Source of the DNA: Prevotellaceae bacterium
GTDB lineage: Bacteria > Bacteroidota > Bacteroidia > Bacteroidales > UBA932
Length of the DNA stretch: 7,972 nucleotides
Assembly (NCBI GenBank): GCA_031289995.1
Contig: JAITOI010000185.1
Location: forward strand, 1 to 7,972
Reading direction: 5' to 3'
Part shown: piece by piece, positions 1 through 5,651 of the stretch
Position numbering within the stretch: position 1 is the stretch's first letter
How the letters are laid out: each line of letters begins with the position of its first letter
The notes under the pieces: generated by a model
Database searches by the model: none
Told to the model about the DNA's origin: nothing
Seen by the model: the letters and a program-made list of their open reading frames with translations, nothing else
Program-made: the position numbers and the translations under genes

Positions 1-252
1 ACCTTAGAGGGAGAAAAAATCGCCCTGCAAGCCGATAAAACCTTGCTACAAGGCCAACTCGCCACGGCAAACAGCGCCATCAGCACCTTGGAAGGAGAAA
101 AAAGCGCCCTGCAAGCAGATAAAACATTCTTGCAAGGTCAGCTGACCACCTTGAACACCACCATAAGCACCCTACAAGACGAAAAGAGCGCCTTGCAATC
201 TACCACCACGCAGCAGGCAGCCCGTATAACCGAGCTGGAGGCCTTGCTGGCG
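1..252 (+). repeat. 84-bp in-frame tandem repeats (three visible copies)
   Basis: Units run 1-84, 85-168 and 169-252, each starting with ACC-(T/C)T. Units 1 and 2 are very similar at DNA level and share runs such as GCCCTGCAAGC; unit 3 is diverged in its second half, as expected for the last copy of an array. Each unit encodes four heptads. The array begins at or before the window edge, so copy number is unknown. Expansion or contraction by whole units would keep both reading frame and heptad register. Confidence 0.85.
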
Positions 253-519
253 CAATGCAACGGTAAGCCTACTGCCATCGGGACAAAAAGCCTTTCGCCC
301 CTGCAAGTTTACCCCAATCCCGTTACCAACGAGCAGCTGGTAGTGAGCAACGAGCAGCTGGTGGCAGGGGATAAAATTGAAGTCTATTCGCTCAGCGGCG
401 CATTGCTGAAAACCTTTGCCGCAGCGGGTGCAACGAGCACCGTTGATGTGTCGGCATTGCCTACCGGGACTTACTTTGTGAAGGCTGGGAATGCGGTGGC
501 GAAGGTGGTGAAGCAGTAA
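1..519 (+). CDS. Secreted coiled-coil repeat protein with T9SS type A sorting domain (5' partial)
   Basis: The reading frame is open from the first base, so the true start lies upstream. About 172 C-terminal residues are visible, ending in TAA at 517-519. Residues 1-84 are three 28-residue repeats (TLEGEKxALQADK...), each four heptads long, with Leu/Ile recurring every 3-4 residues, as in a coiled coil. A short linker with a single Cys follows. From about base 298 comes a C-terminal domain with YPNPV, then IEVYSLSGALLKTF, then LPTGTYFVKAG and a basic end (KVVKQ). This is the signature order of the type A T9SS sorting domain, which directs export across the outer membrane and is normally cleaved off, with release or surface attachment of the protein. 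The function of the mature part is unknown: the coiled coil suggests a stalk or oligomerisation region. A TTG at 43 is in frame but interrupts a repeat and is not a credible start. Confidence 0.85.
   Translation, partial: TLEGEKIALQADKTLLQGQLATANSAISTLEGEKSALQADKTFLQGQLTTLNTTISTLQDEKSALQSTTTQQAARITELEALLAQCNGKPTAIGTKSLSPLQVYPNPVTNEQLVVSNEQLVAGDKIEVYSLSGALLKTFAAAGATSTVDVSALPTGTYFVKAGNAVAKVVKQ
328..369 (+). repeat. 21-bp duplication inside the T9SS sorting domain
   Basis: Bases 328-348 and 349-369 are an imperfect direct duplication starting AACGAGCAGCTGGT, encoding NEQLVVS then NEQLVAG. It lies between the YPNPV strand and the IEVYSLSG strand of the sorting domain. Similar NEQL- or NYEL-type microrepeats in Bacteroidota coding sequence are familiar to me, but I cannot check their distribution here. 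Confidence 0.7.
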
Positions 520-543
520 CCAACGAATAGGTATTTGTATTGT

Positions 544-573
544 AGAGACGTGGCGTGCCGCGTCTCTTTTTTT
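544..573 (+). terminator. Rho-independent terminator of the T9SS-domain gene
   Basis: AGAGACGTGG pairs with CCGCGTCTCT (one T-G wobble) around a four-base loop, giving a stem of about 10 bp at 544-567, followed by a T run at 567-573. It lies 25 bp after the TAA stop. The hairpin sequence (GTAGAGACG...CGTCTCT) resembles a dispersed palindromic repeat common in Bacteroidota and cyanobacteria, so it may be a repeat copy serving as a terminator. Confidence 0.8.
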
Positions 574-679
574 GTTTTTGTATGGAATTAAATTCCTATT
601 TTCGGAAACCTCATTTCAACCTAATTTTTCTAACAAAACAACCCCAGCAACCAACAATATTTTCTGTAACGTGACAGAT

Positions 680-805
680 AAATTTATCAAGGCGATAAAT
701 AAATTTATCAAGGCAATAAGTAAATTTATCAAGGCGATAAGTAAATTTATTAAGGCGATAGGTAAATTTATCAAGGCGATAAATTTACTTATCAAGGTAA
801 TAAAT
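680..805. repeat. 21-bp tandem array with phased AAATTT tracts (six units)
   Basis: The unit is about AAATTTATCAAGGCGATAAG plus one base. Units start at 680, 701, 722, 743 and 764, with a degenerate sixth at 785-805. The first copy lies within a perfect 12-bp palindrome, GATAAATTTATC (677-688). AAATTT occurs at 680, 701, 722, 743, 764, 781, 802 and 824, so spacings are 21, 21, 21, 21, 17, 21 and 22 bp, close to two helical turns. The array sits after one gene's terminator and more than 130 bp before the next gene's -7 box, so it is probably not part of a stable mRNA. A DNA-level role (curvature, protein binding) is an inference. Confidence 0.85.
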
Positions 806-943
806 TTTCCTCTCACATTACAGAAATTTTTGGCACAAGCTACATCTATGTTTTTGCCGATTATCAACCCAAAATTAGGTTATACCATTTTTTTGTCTCC
901 TTCCATACAAAAAACGGTGTACCAAAAATTTGAAATCTTTTCC

Positions 944-951
944 TACCTTTG
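944..951 (+). promoter_or_regulatory. Bacteroidota-type -7 box for the tricorn gene
   Basis: TACCTTTG matches the TAnnTTTG consensus of the Bacteroidota primary sigma factor exactly. It predicts a transcript starting near 958 and a leader of roughly 44 nt before the ATG at 1002. No TTTG sits at the usual distance of about 19 bp upstream; one at 929-932 is too close, so the -33 element is weak or absent. This placement argues against any translation start upstream of 958. Confidence 0.55.
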
Positions 952-964
952 CCCCGCAATTTTT

Positions 965-996
965 AAATCATCAAATCATCAAATCATCAAATCAAA
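965..996 (+). repeat. Octanucleotide tandem repeat in the leader of the tricorn gene
   Basis: AAATCATC is repeated exactly at 965-972, 973-980 and 981-988, with a partial fourth copy AAATCAAA at 989-996, ending 5 bp before the ATG. If transcription starts near 958, the repeat makes up most of the 5' untranslated region. It carries no SD but supplies the A-rich context typical of Bacteroidota start sites. Confidence 0.75.
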
Positions 997-1001
997 AAAA
1001 C

Positions 1002-4000
1002 ATGACCCGCATCCTCACATTCCTCATCGCTCTTTCGAGCGTCTACGCCGCCTCCGCGCACAGCGAGGCGCGCCTGCTCCGCTTCCCTGCCATTCACGGC
1101 AGCCAGCTGGTATTTTCGTATGCAGGCGACTTGTACACCGTGCCCGCCCAGGGCGGTGTTGCCCGCAAGCTCACCAACGACGGCGGCTACGAAATGTTTC
1201 CCCGATTTTCGCCCGACGGCAAAAACATTGCCTTCACCGCGCAGTACGATGGCAACACCGAGGTCTACCTCATGCCTGCCGCTGGCGGCGAGCCGAAGCG
1301 CCTCACCCACACCGCCACGCTGGGGCGCGACGACATCTCCGACCGCATGGGGCCAAACAACATCACCCTCGCATGGCGCGACAACGAGCACGTGGTCTAC
1401 CGCTCGCGCGGCGCCTCCTTCAACAGCTTCAAGGGCAAGCTCTACCTCGCCTCCGTGAAGGGCGAGCTGTCCGAAGAGCTGCCCCTGCCGGTGGGCGGAT
1501 TTTGCTCCTACTCGCCCGACAAGTCAATGCTGGCCTACAACCGCGTCTTCCGCGAGTTCCGCACGTGGAAGTACTACAAGGGCGGAATGGCCGATGAAAT
1601 CTGGGTTTACGACTTCGCCGCAAAGACCGTCGAAAAAATTACCGACAACCCCAACCAAGACATTTGCCCGATGTGGATAGGCAACGAAATCTACTACATC
1701 TCCGACCGCGACCGCACCATGAACCTCTTTTGCTACAACACCGCAACCAAGCAAACACAACGGGTGACGGACTTTGCCGACTACGACATAAAGTTTCCCA
1801 GCCTGGGCAACGACGCCATCGTTTTCGAAAATGGCGGCTACATTTACCGCTTCGATGTGGCCACAAAGAAGTCCGAAAAAATTACCATCTACATCGACGA
1901 TGACCTGCTGGGCGGCCGCACGCGCTTGCTCAATGCGGCGCAAAAAATCAACAGCGTCAGCGTGTCGCCCGACGGCAATCGCTTGCTGGTAAACGCCCGC
2001 GGCGATGTGTACACCGTGCCCGCCAAGTCGGGCATCACGCGCAACCTCACCGAAACCTCCGGCGTGCACGAGCGCGAGCCAGCCTGGTCGCCCGATGGCA
2101 GGTGGGTGGCCTACCTCTCCGACGCCTCCGGCGAAGACGAAATTTACATCCGCAGCCATGATGGTTTGCAGCCGCCAATCCAAGTAACCACGGGCGGCGA
2201 CACCTACAAGTACGGCTTCGATTGGTCGCCCGACAGCAAAAAAATTCTGTGGAGCGACCGCCTGCAACGCCTGCGCTACCTGGACATCGACAGCAAAAAA
2301 ATCACGGAGGTCGAGCAGTCGCCGATAGGCGAAATTCGCAGCTTCTGCTGGTCGCCCAACAGCCGCTGGATTGCCTACTCGCTGCCGCGATTCAACACCA
2401 CCACCGTGGTGCTCATCTACGGCCTGGACGACGGGCAAAAGCACGTGGCCACCGACGAGTGGTTCGACTCCTACAACCCCACGTTCAGCGCCGACGGCAA
2501 GTACCTCTTCTTCGCGTCGGCACGCACCTTCAACCCCACCTACAGCCACACCGAGTGGAACCACGTGTACGGCGCGATGAACAAGCTCTACTTCGTGCCC
2601 CTCAAAAAATCTACGCCCTCGCCCTTCGCCTACGTCAACAACGAGGTAACGCCCAAGGCCGATAGCGCAGCAAAAAAACCGGAGGCGAAAAAGGACGAGA
2701 AAAAAGACGAGAAAAAAGCTGCGCCGAAAATCGACATCGACTTCGACGGAATACAGCTGCGCTCGCTCGAGCTGAACGCGCCCGCCGCCCGCTACGGCAA
2801 CGTTTTCAGCACCGACGACAACGTGTACTACAATCGCGACGGCAACCTCTACCTCTTCGACCTCAAGAAAAATAAGGAGACCGAATTGGGCAGCTGCTCC
2901 CTCGTGTCGGTTACGCCCGACGGCAAAAAAGCCTTGCTGCGCAACGCCTCCGGCGACTACGCCGTGCTCGACCTGCCCAAGGCGAAGCCGAGCTTCGACG
3001 AAACGGTGAGCCTCGCCGACGTCAAAGCTGTGGTCGATTTGCGCGCCGAGTGGAACCAAATTTACCACGAGTGCTGGCGCCAGATGCGCGACTTTTTCTA
3101 CGACCCAAATATGCACGGCGTAGACTGGAAAAAAATCCGCGACAAGTACGCGCCGCTTGTGCCGCACGTCAACAACCGCAACGATTTGAACTACATCATC
3201 GGCGAAATGATTGGCGAGCTGAGCTGCGGTCACGCCTACATTGCTGGCGGCGACAAAATCGCGCCGCGCCGCATCAGCACAGGGCTTCTGGGCGCTCAGC
3301 TGAGCCGCGACGCATCGGGATTTTACCGCATCGACAAAATTTTGCAGGGCCGAAATTGGTCGTCATCGCTGCGCTCGCCCCTCACCGAAGCTGGCGTGGA
3401 TGCTACGGTTGGCGACTTCATTACGCACGTCAACGGCAAGCCCACATCGGAGCTGAGCAGCTTCTACATCGCCCTTCTCGACAAGGCCGACAGGCAGGTG
3501 GAGCTAACGCTCAACGCCAAGCCCACAGCCGCCGGAGGGCGCAAGGTAATCGTGAAGCCCATTGCCGACGAATCGGAGCTCTACTACTTCGATTGGGTGC
3601 AGGCCAACATCGACAAGGTGAGCAAGGCCACCAACGGGCAGGTGGGCTACATCCACATCCCCGATATGAGCGTAGCAGGACTCAACGAATTTGCAAAATA
3701 CTACTACCCCCAGCTCAACAAAAAAGCCCTCATCATCGACGACCGCGGCAACGGTGGCGGCAACGTTTCGACCATGATTATCGAGCGCTTGCGCCGCGAG
3801 CTGGCGTTGATGACAGCGCCCCGCAACATGCAGCCGAACTCCAAGCCCGACGGGCTTTTCATAGGGCCAAAAATCCTGCTGCTCGACAGCTATTCGGCCT
3901 CCGACGGCGACTTGTTTCCCTACCAATTCAAGTTCTACCAGCTGGGCAAAATTGTGGGCGTGCGCTCGTGGGGCGGCGTGGTGGGCATTCGCGGCACGCT

Positions 4001-4244
4001 ACCACTCATCGACGGCGGCCTGCTCAACCGTCCCGAATTTGCCCACTACGACGCGCAGGGCAAACAGTTCGTCATCGAGGGCTACGGCGTTGACCCCGAC
4101 TACGTGGTCGACAACGACCCCGCCAAAGAGTACGCCGGCATTGACGAGCAGCTCAGCAAAGCCATTGACCTCATCCTCGACGACCTGAAAACCCAATCCG
4201 GCGCTTACCCCGCACGGCCGCCCTATCCCGACAAGTCGAAGTAG
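1002..4244 (+). CDS. Exported tricorn-type protease (peptidase S41 family)
   Basis: A 1080-residue serine protease, the usual length of the tricorn family, which degrades oligopeptides. The N-terminus (TRILTFLIALSSVYAASA) is a Sec signal peptide, probably cut after A19, placing the enzyme in the periplasm. Residues about 25-545 form beta-propeller domains, with PD40-type blades such as FSPDGK (69), WSPDGRW (362), WSPDSKK (408), WSPNSRW (450) and FSADGKY (495). A Lys/Glu/Asp-rich linker lies at 551-576. The C1 core domain starts near 673, the PDZ domain is at about 760-855 (GVDATVGDFI at 798), and the C2 catalytic domain follows. Candidate catalytic residues are His744 (SCGHAY), nucleophile Ser967 with Asp968 (SASDGD), and Glu1026 (EGYGVDPDY). 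They sit where the archaeal enzyme has His746, Ser965, Asp966 and Glu1023, so it should be active. I chose ATG 1002 because it gives the signal peptide and lies after the -7 box; the frame stays open to about 930, but that extension is repeat sequence. Confidence 0.93.
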   Translation: MTRILTFLIALSSVYAASAHSEARLLRFPAIHGSQLVFSYAGDLYTVPAQGGVARKLTNDGGYEMFPRFSPDGKNIAFTAQYDGNTEVYLMPAAGGEPKRLTHTATLGRDDISDRMGPNNITLAWRDNEHVVYRSRGASFNSFKGKLYLASVKGELSEELPLPVGGFCSYSPDKSMLAYNRVFREFRTWKYYKGGMADEIWVYDFAAKTVEKITDNPNQDICPMWIGNEIYYISDRDRTMNLFCYNTATKQTQRVTDFADYDIKFPSLGNDAIVFENGGYIYRFDVATKKSEKITIYIDDDLLGGRTRLLNAAQKINSVSVSPDGNRLLVNARGDVYTVPAKSGITRNLTETSGVHEREPAWSPDGRWVAYLSDASGEDEIYIRSHDGLQPPIQVTTGGDTYKYGFDWSPDSKKILWSDRLQRLRYLDIDSKKITEVEQSPIGEIRSFCWSPNSRWIAYSLPRFNTTTVVLIYGLDDGQKHVATDEWFDSYNPTFSADGKYLFFASARTFNPTYSHTEWNHVYGAMNKLYFVPLKKSTPSPFAYVNNEVTPKADSAAKKPEAKKDEKKDEKKAAPKIDIDFDGIQLRSLELNAPAARYGNVFSTDDNVYYNRDGNLYLFDLKKNKETELGSCSLVSVTPDGKKALLRNASGDYAVLDLPKAKPSFDETVSLADVKAVVDLRAEWNQIYHECWRQMRDFFYDPNMHGVDWKKIRDKYAPLVPHVNNRNDLNYIIGEMIGELSCGHAYIAGGDKIAPRRISTGLLGAQLSRDASGFYRIDKILQGRNWSSSLRSPLTEAGVDATVGDFITHVNGKPTSELSSFYIALLDKADRQVELTLNAKPTAAGGRKVIVKPIADESELYYFDWVQANIDKVSKATNGQVGYIHIPDMSVAGLNEFAKYYYPQLNKKALIIDDRGNGGGNVSTMIIERLRRELALMTAPRNMQPNSKPDGLFIGPKILLLDSYSASDGDLFPYQFKFYQLGKIVGVRSWGGVVGIRGTLPLIDGGLLNRPEFAHYDAQGKQFVIEGYGVDPDYVVDNDPAKEYAGIDEQLSKAIDLILDDLKTQSGAYPARPPYPDKSK

Positions 4245-4278
4245 ATTTGCGGTGCAACAAAGGCGCAAAAAAAAGCGC

Positions 4279-4329
4279 AAAAAAAGAGAAGGGGAAGACA
4301 AAAATTTGTCTTCCCCTTCTCCCCTTTTT
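4279..4329. terminator. Bidirectional terminator between convergent tricorn and rplI genes
   Basis: The arms at 4286-4302 and 4305-4321 (GAGAAGGGGAAGACAAA and its complement) form a perfect 17-bp inverted repeat; in RNA the loop would be about 4-6 nt. On the minus strand the stem is followed directly by seven T (4285-4279), a strong terminator for the rpsF-rpsR-rplI operon. On the plus strand it is followed by CCC and then five T (4325-4329), a weaker terminator for the protease gene. Confidence 0.88.
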
Positions 4330-4349
4330 CAACCATTCATGAAAAATTT

Positions 4350-4796
4350 TCATTCTTGCACCACGTCAAACTCAATCTTCACCCTCACATCGCGGTGTAG
4401 CTTGATTTCGGCGCTGTACTTGCCCAGCTCTTTGATTTGCTCGCTGGAAAGAATCACCTGCTTGCGGTCAATGTCGAAGCCTTGTACCTTCAAGGCCTCG
4501 GCAATTTGGATGGTGTTCACCGAGCCAAAAATTTTGCCTGTCGTGCTGGCCTTGGCGCCAATGGTGAGGCACAAGCCGTCCAACCGTGAGGCCAATGTTG
4601 CCGCATCGGTCTTGATTTTTTCGAGCTTGTGTGCCCGCTGCCGTTGGTTTTCGGCATGCACTTTTTTTGCCGACTCGGTGGCAATAATGGCGTAGCCTTG
4701 TGGTATCAGGTAGTTGTTGGCGTAACCGTTTTTCACCTTTACCAGGTCGTCCTTGCTGCCCAATTTGGCAACATCTTGCGTTAGTATGATTTCCAT
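4350..4796 (-). CDS. rplI: 50S ribosomal protein bL9
   Basis: A 148-residue protein of full family length, read from ATG at 4796 to TGA at 4352-4350. The N-terminal RNA-binding domain starts MEIILTQDVAKLGSKDDLVKVK and contains the bL9 signature GYANNYLIPQGYA (residues about 24-36). A long charged helix (about 41-75) connects to the C-terminal domain, with the GKIFGSVNT motif near residue 87. bL9 binds 23S rRNA near the L1 stalk and helps keep reading-frame fidelity and ribosome spacing. It is the last gene of the operon, 33 bp after rpsR, and is followed by a strong terminator. Its ATG is preceded at 11 nt by an unusually strong SD, which is atypical for this phylum. Confidence 0.97.
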   Translation of the reverse strand: MEIILTQDVAKLGSKDDLVKVKNGYANNYLIPQGYAIIATESAKKVHAENQRQRAHKLEKIKTDAATLASRLDGLCLTIGAKASTTGKIFGSVNTIQIAEALKVQGFDIDRKQVILSSEQIKELGKYSAEIKLHRDVRVKIEFDVVQE

Positions 4797-4807
4797 TTTT
4801 TTTGTTT

Positions 4808-4816
4808 CCTCCTTTT
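4808..4816 (-). promoter_or_regulatory. Strong Shine-Dalgarno site of rplI
   Basis: On the minus strand the rpsR-rplI spacer contains AAAAGGAGG (4816-4808), ending 11 nt before the ATG. AAAGGAGG can form eight consecutive pairs with the standard 16S tail CCUCCUUU. It lies in noncoding spacer, so codon choice does not explain it. No SD is seen before rpsF, the protease gene, the SUMF1-like gene or guaB. Confidence 0.75.
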
Positions 4817-4829
4817 CGTGAAAAAAAAG

Positions 4830-5120
4830 TTACTTCATCAAATCTGCAACGTACGGCAGCAGCGCCAAGTGGCGTGCGCGCTTCACGGCCTGCGACACCT
4901 TGCGCTGAAACTTGAGCGAGGTGCCCGTAATGCGGCGAGGCAGCAAGCGGCCTTGCTCGTTCAAAAAACGCTTCAAAAATTCCGCGTCTTTGTAGTCGAT
5001 GTACTTAATGCCGGACTTCTTGAAGCGGCAGTACTTCTTTTTTTTGATTTCAACCGCAACGGGGTTGAGGTAGCGAACTTCGCTACTGCTGGTGCTGTGG
5101 ATACTGTGTGTGTACGCCAT
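4830..5120 (-). CDS. rpsR: 30S ribosomal protein bS18
   Basis: A 96-residue protein, read from ATG at 5120 to TAA at 4832-4830. After a variable N-terminal tail of about 25 residues it has the conserved core [20 protein letters not shown], then [19 protein letters not shown] and the C-terminal helix [18 protein letters not shown], all hallmarks of bS18. The [12 protein letters not shown] tail and LADLMK-like end are typical of Bacteroidia. bS18 pairs with bS6 on the 30S platform beside the 3' end of 16S rRNA; in Bacteroidota this platform, with bS21, hides the anti-SD. The start lies 2 nt after the rpsF stop (TAA-TC-ATG), so the two genes are tightly coupled. AAAAAGGAGG sits 7 nt upstream, an SD that this phylum usually lacks. 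Confidence 0.97.
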   Translation of the reverse strand: MAYTHSIHSTSSSEVRYLNPVAVEIKKKKYCRFKKSGIKYIDYKDAEFLKRFLNEQGRLLPRRITGTSLKFQRKVSQAVKRARHLALLPYVADLMK

Positions 5121-5122
5121 GA

Positions 5123-5464
5123 TTAAGCCTCCTTTTTGCTTAGTTTATCCTTGCGCCTTTGCGCATACTCTGCGGCATCTTTGTCGAGCCTGAACGTGAG
5201 GAACCGAATGATGCGCTCGTCGCGCCGGTACCCAGTTTCCAGCTTCTCCACAAGGCTGCCGTCGGCCTCAAATTCCATCAGCGTGTAGAACGCGGTCGTC
5301 TTTTTCTGAATGGGGTAGGCCAGCTTTTTCAGCCCCCAATCTTCTTCGTGGACAAGGTGTCCACCGCCATCCGTAATGATGTTACGGAACTTGCCAACCG
5401 CTTCCTTTACCTGAACTTCAGATAAAACGGGAGTTAAAATGAAAACGGTTTCGTAGTGATTCAT
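5123..5464 (-). CDS. rpsF: 30S ribosomal protein bS6
   Basis: A 113-residue protein, read from ATG at 5464 to TAA at 5125-5123. The start [21 protein letters not shown], the central [18 protein letters not shown] (about 43-60) and [16 protein letters not shown] (about 80-95) are diagnostic of bS6. Family members have a ferredoxin-like fold and bind 16S rRNA as a heterodimer with bS18. It is the first gene of the operon rpsF-rpsR-rplI, the usual Bacteroidota order. Its own leader is AT-rich and A-rich (ending AAAAACACA-ATG) with no SD, in contrast to the two downstream cistrons. The last codons, for KKEA, double as the rpsR ribosome-binding site. Confidence 0.97.
   Translation of the reverse strand: MNHYETVFILTPVLSEVQVKEAVGKFRNIITDGGGHLVHEEDWGLKKLAYPIQKKTTAFYTLMEFEADGSLVEKLETGYRRDERIIRFLTFRLDKDAAEYAQRRKDKLSKKEA
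5128..5137 (-). promoter_or_regulatory. Strong Shine-Dalgarno site of rpsR inside the end of rpsF
   Basis: The minus strand reads AAAAAGGAGG (5137-5128), then CTTAATC and the ATG of rpsR, an optimal 7-nt spacing. Eight consecutive bases (AAAGGAGG) are complementary to the standard 16S tail. The site overlaps the last rpsF codons (Lys-Lys-Glu-Ala-stop), so part of it may be dictated by coding, but the use of AAA AAG GAG gives the maximum match. Confidence 0.75.
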
Positions 5465-5503
5465 TGTGTTTTTGAATTGATTATTAAATTAAAAATTAGC
5501 CTG

Positions 5504-5534
5504 CAAAGGTAGTAACTTTTTTTTACCTACCAAA
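5504..5534 (-). promoter_or_regulatory. Promoter of the rpsF-rpsR-rplI operon
   Basis: On the minus strand TTTG (5534-5531) is followed after exactly 19 bp by TACCTTTG (5511-5504), matching the Bacteroidota consensus TTTG-N19-TAnnTTTG. Transcription should start near 5498-5496, leaving an AT-rich leader of roughly 33 nt before the rpsF ATG at 5464. No hairpin is evident in that leader. Confidence 0.8.
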
Positions 5535-5593
5535 ATTTTGAGCAAATAATTTGCAAATTTTTTTTTCGCCGCCTCAGTTTCGGCAAGAAATAC

Positions 5594-5601
5594 TATCTTT
5601 G
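5594..5601 (+). promoter_or_regulatory. -7 box for the SUMF1-like gene
   Basis: TATCTTTG matches TAnnTTTG and lies 50 bp before the ATG at 5652. No clear TTTG is found about 19 bp upstream, so the -33 part is weak. With the rpsF promoter it forms a divergent pair within the 187-bp intergenic region 5465-5651, which otherwise holds A/T runs only. Confidence 0.5.
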
Positions 5602-5651
5602 CAAGAATATTTCGCAACGAAACTTGCGAATCTGAAATTTTAATCTTAAAA

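Larger units (their letters stand above)
520..1001. other. 482-bp AT-rich intergenic region
   Basis: From left to right it holds the terminator at 544-573; a short inverted repeat GGAATT-A-AATTCC at 584-596; a featureless stretch to about 676; the 21-bp array at 680-805; a further AAATTT tract at 824; a stretch without recognisable signals at about 835-940; a promoter -7 box at 944-951; and an octanucleotide-repeat leader at 965-996. Two frames stay open across the array on opposite strands because 21 is a multiple of three, but the predicted peptides are low-complexity (KFIKAIN-type) and I see no evidence of a gene. Confidence 0.7.

Noticed and set aside
680..805. CRISPR array
   Set aside because: The units are contiguous 21-bp repeats with no unique spacers, and there are no cas genes.
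930..1001. Protease start at 930 rather than 1002
   Set aside because: That start would lie upstream of the -7 box, would add repeat-encoded residues (NHQIIKSSNQKN), and would bury the signal peptide.
572..1597. An open plus-strand frame through the 21-bp array (KFIKAIN heptapeptides) running into the protease gene
   Set aside because: It has no promoter or credible start, stays open in the array only because 21 is a multiple of three, and its second half is an out-of-frame reading of the protease gene. The opposite strand is equally open.
1524..3233. A 569-codon open frame on the minus strand, antisense to the protease gene
   Set aside because: The sense strand encodes a full-length conserved protease. 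The antisense frame is Val/Ala/His-rich low-information sequence, as expected opposite GC-rich codons, with no recognisable domain or start signals.
4252..4695. Plus-strand open frames overlapping rplI, and similar ones over rpsR and rpsF
   Set aside because: The minus strand encodes three unmistakable ribosomal proteins; the plus-strand frames are their shadows.
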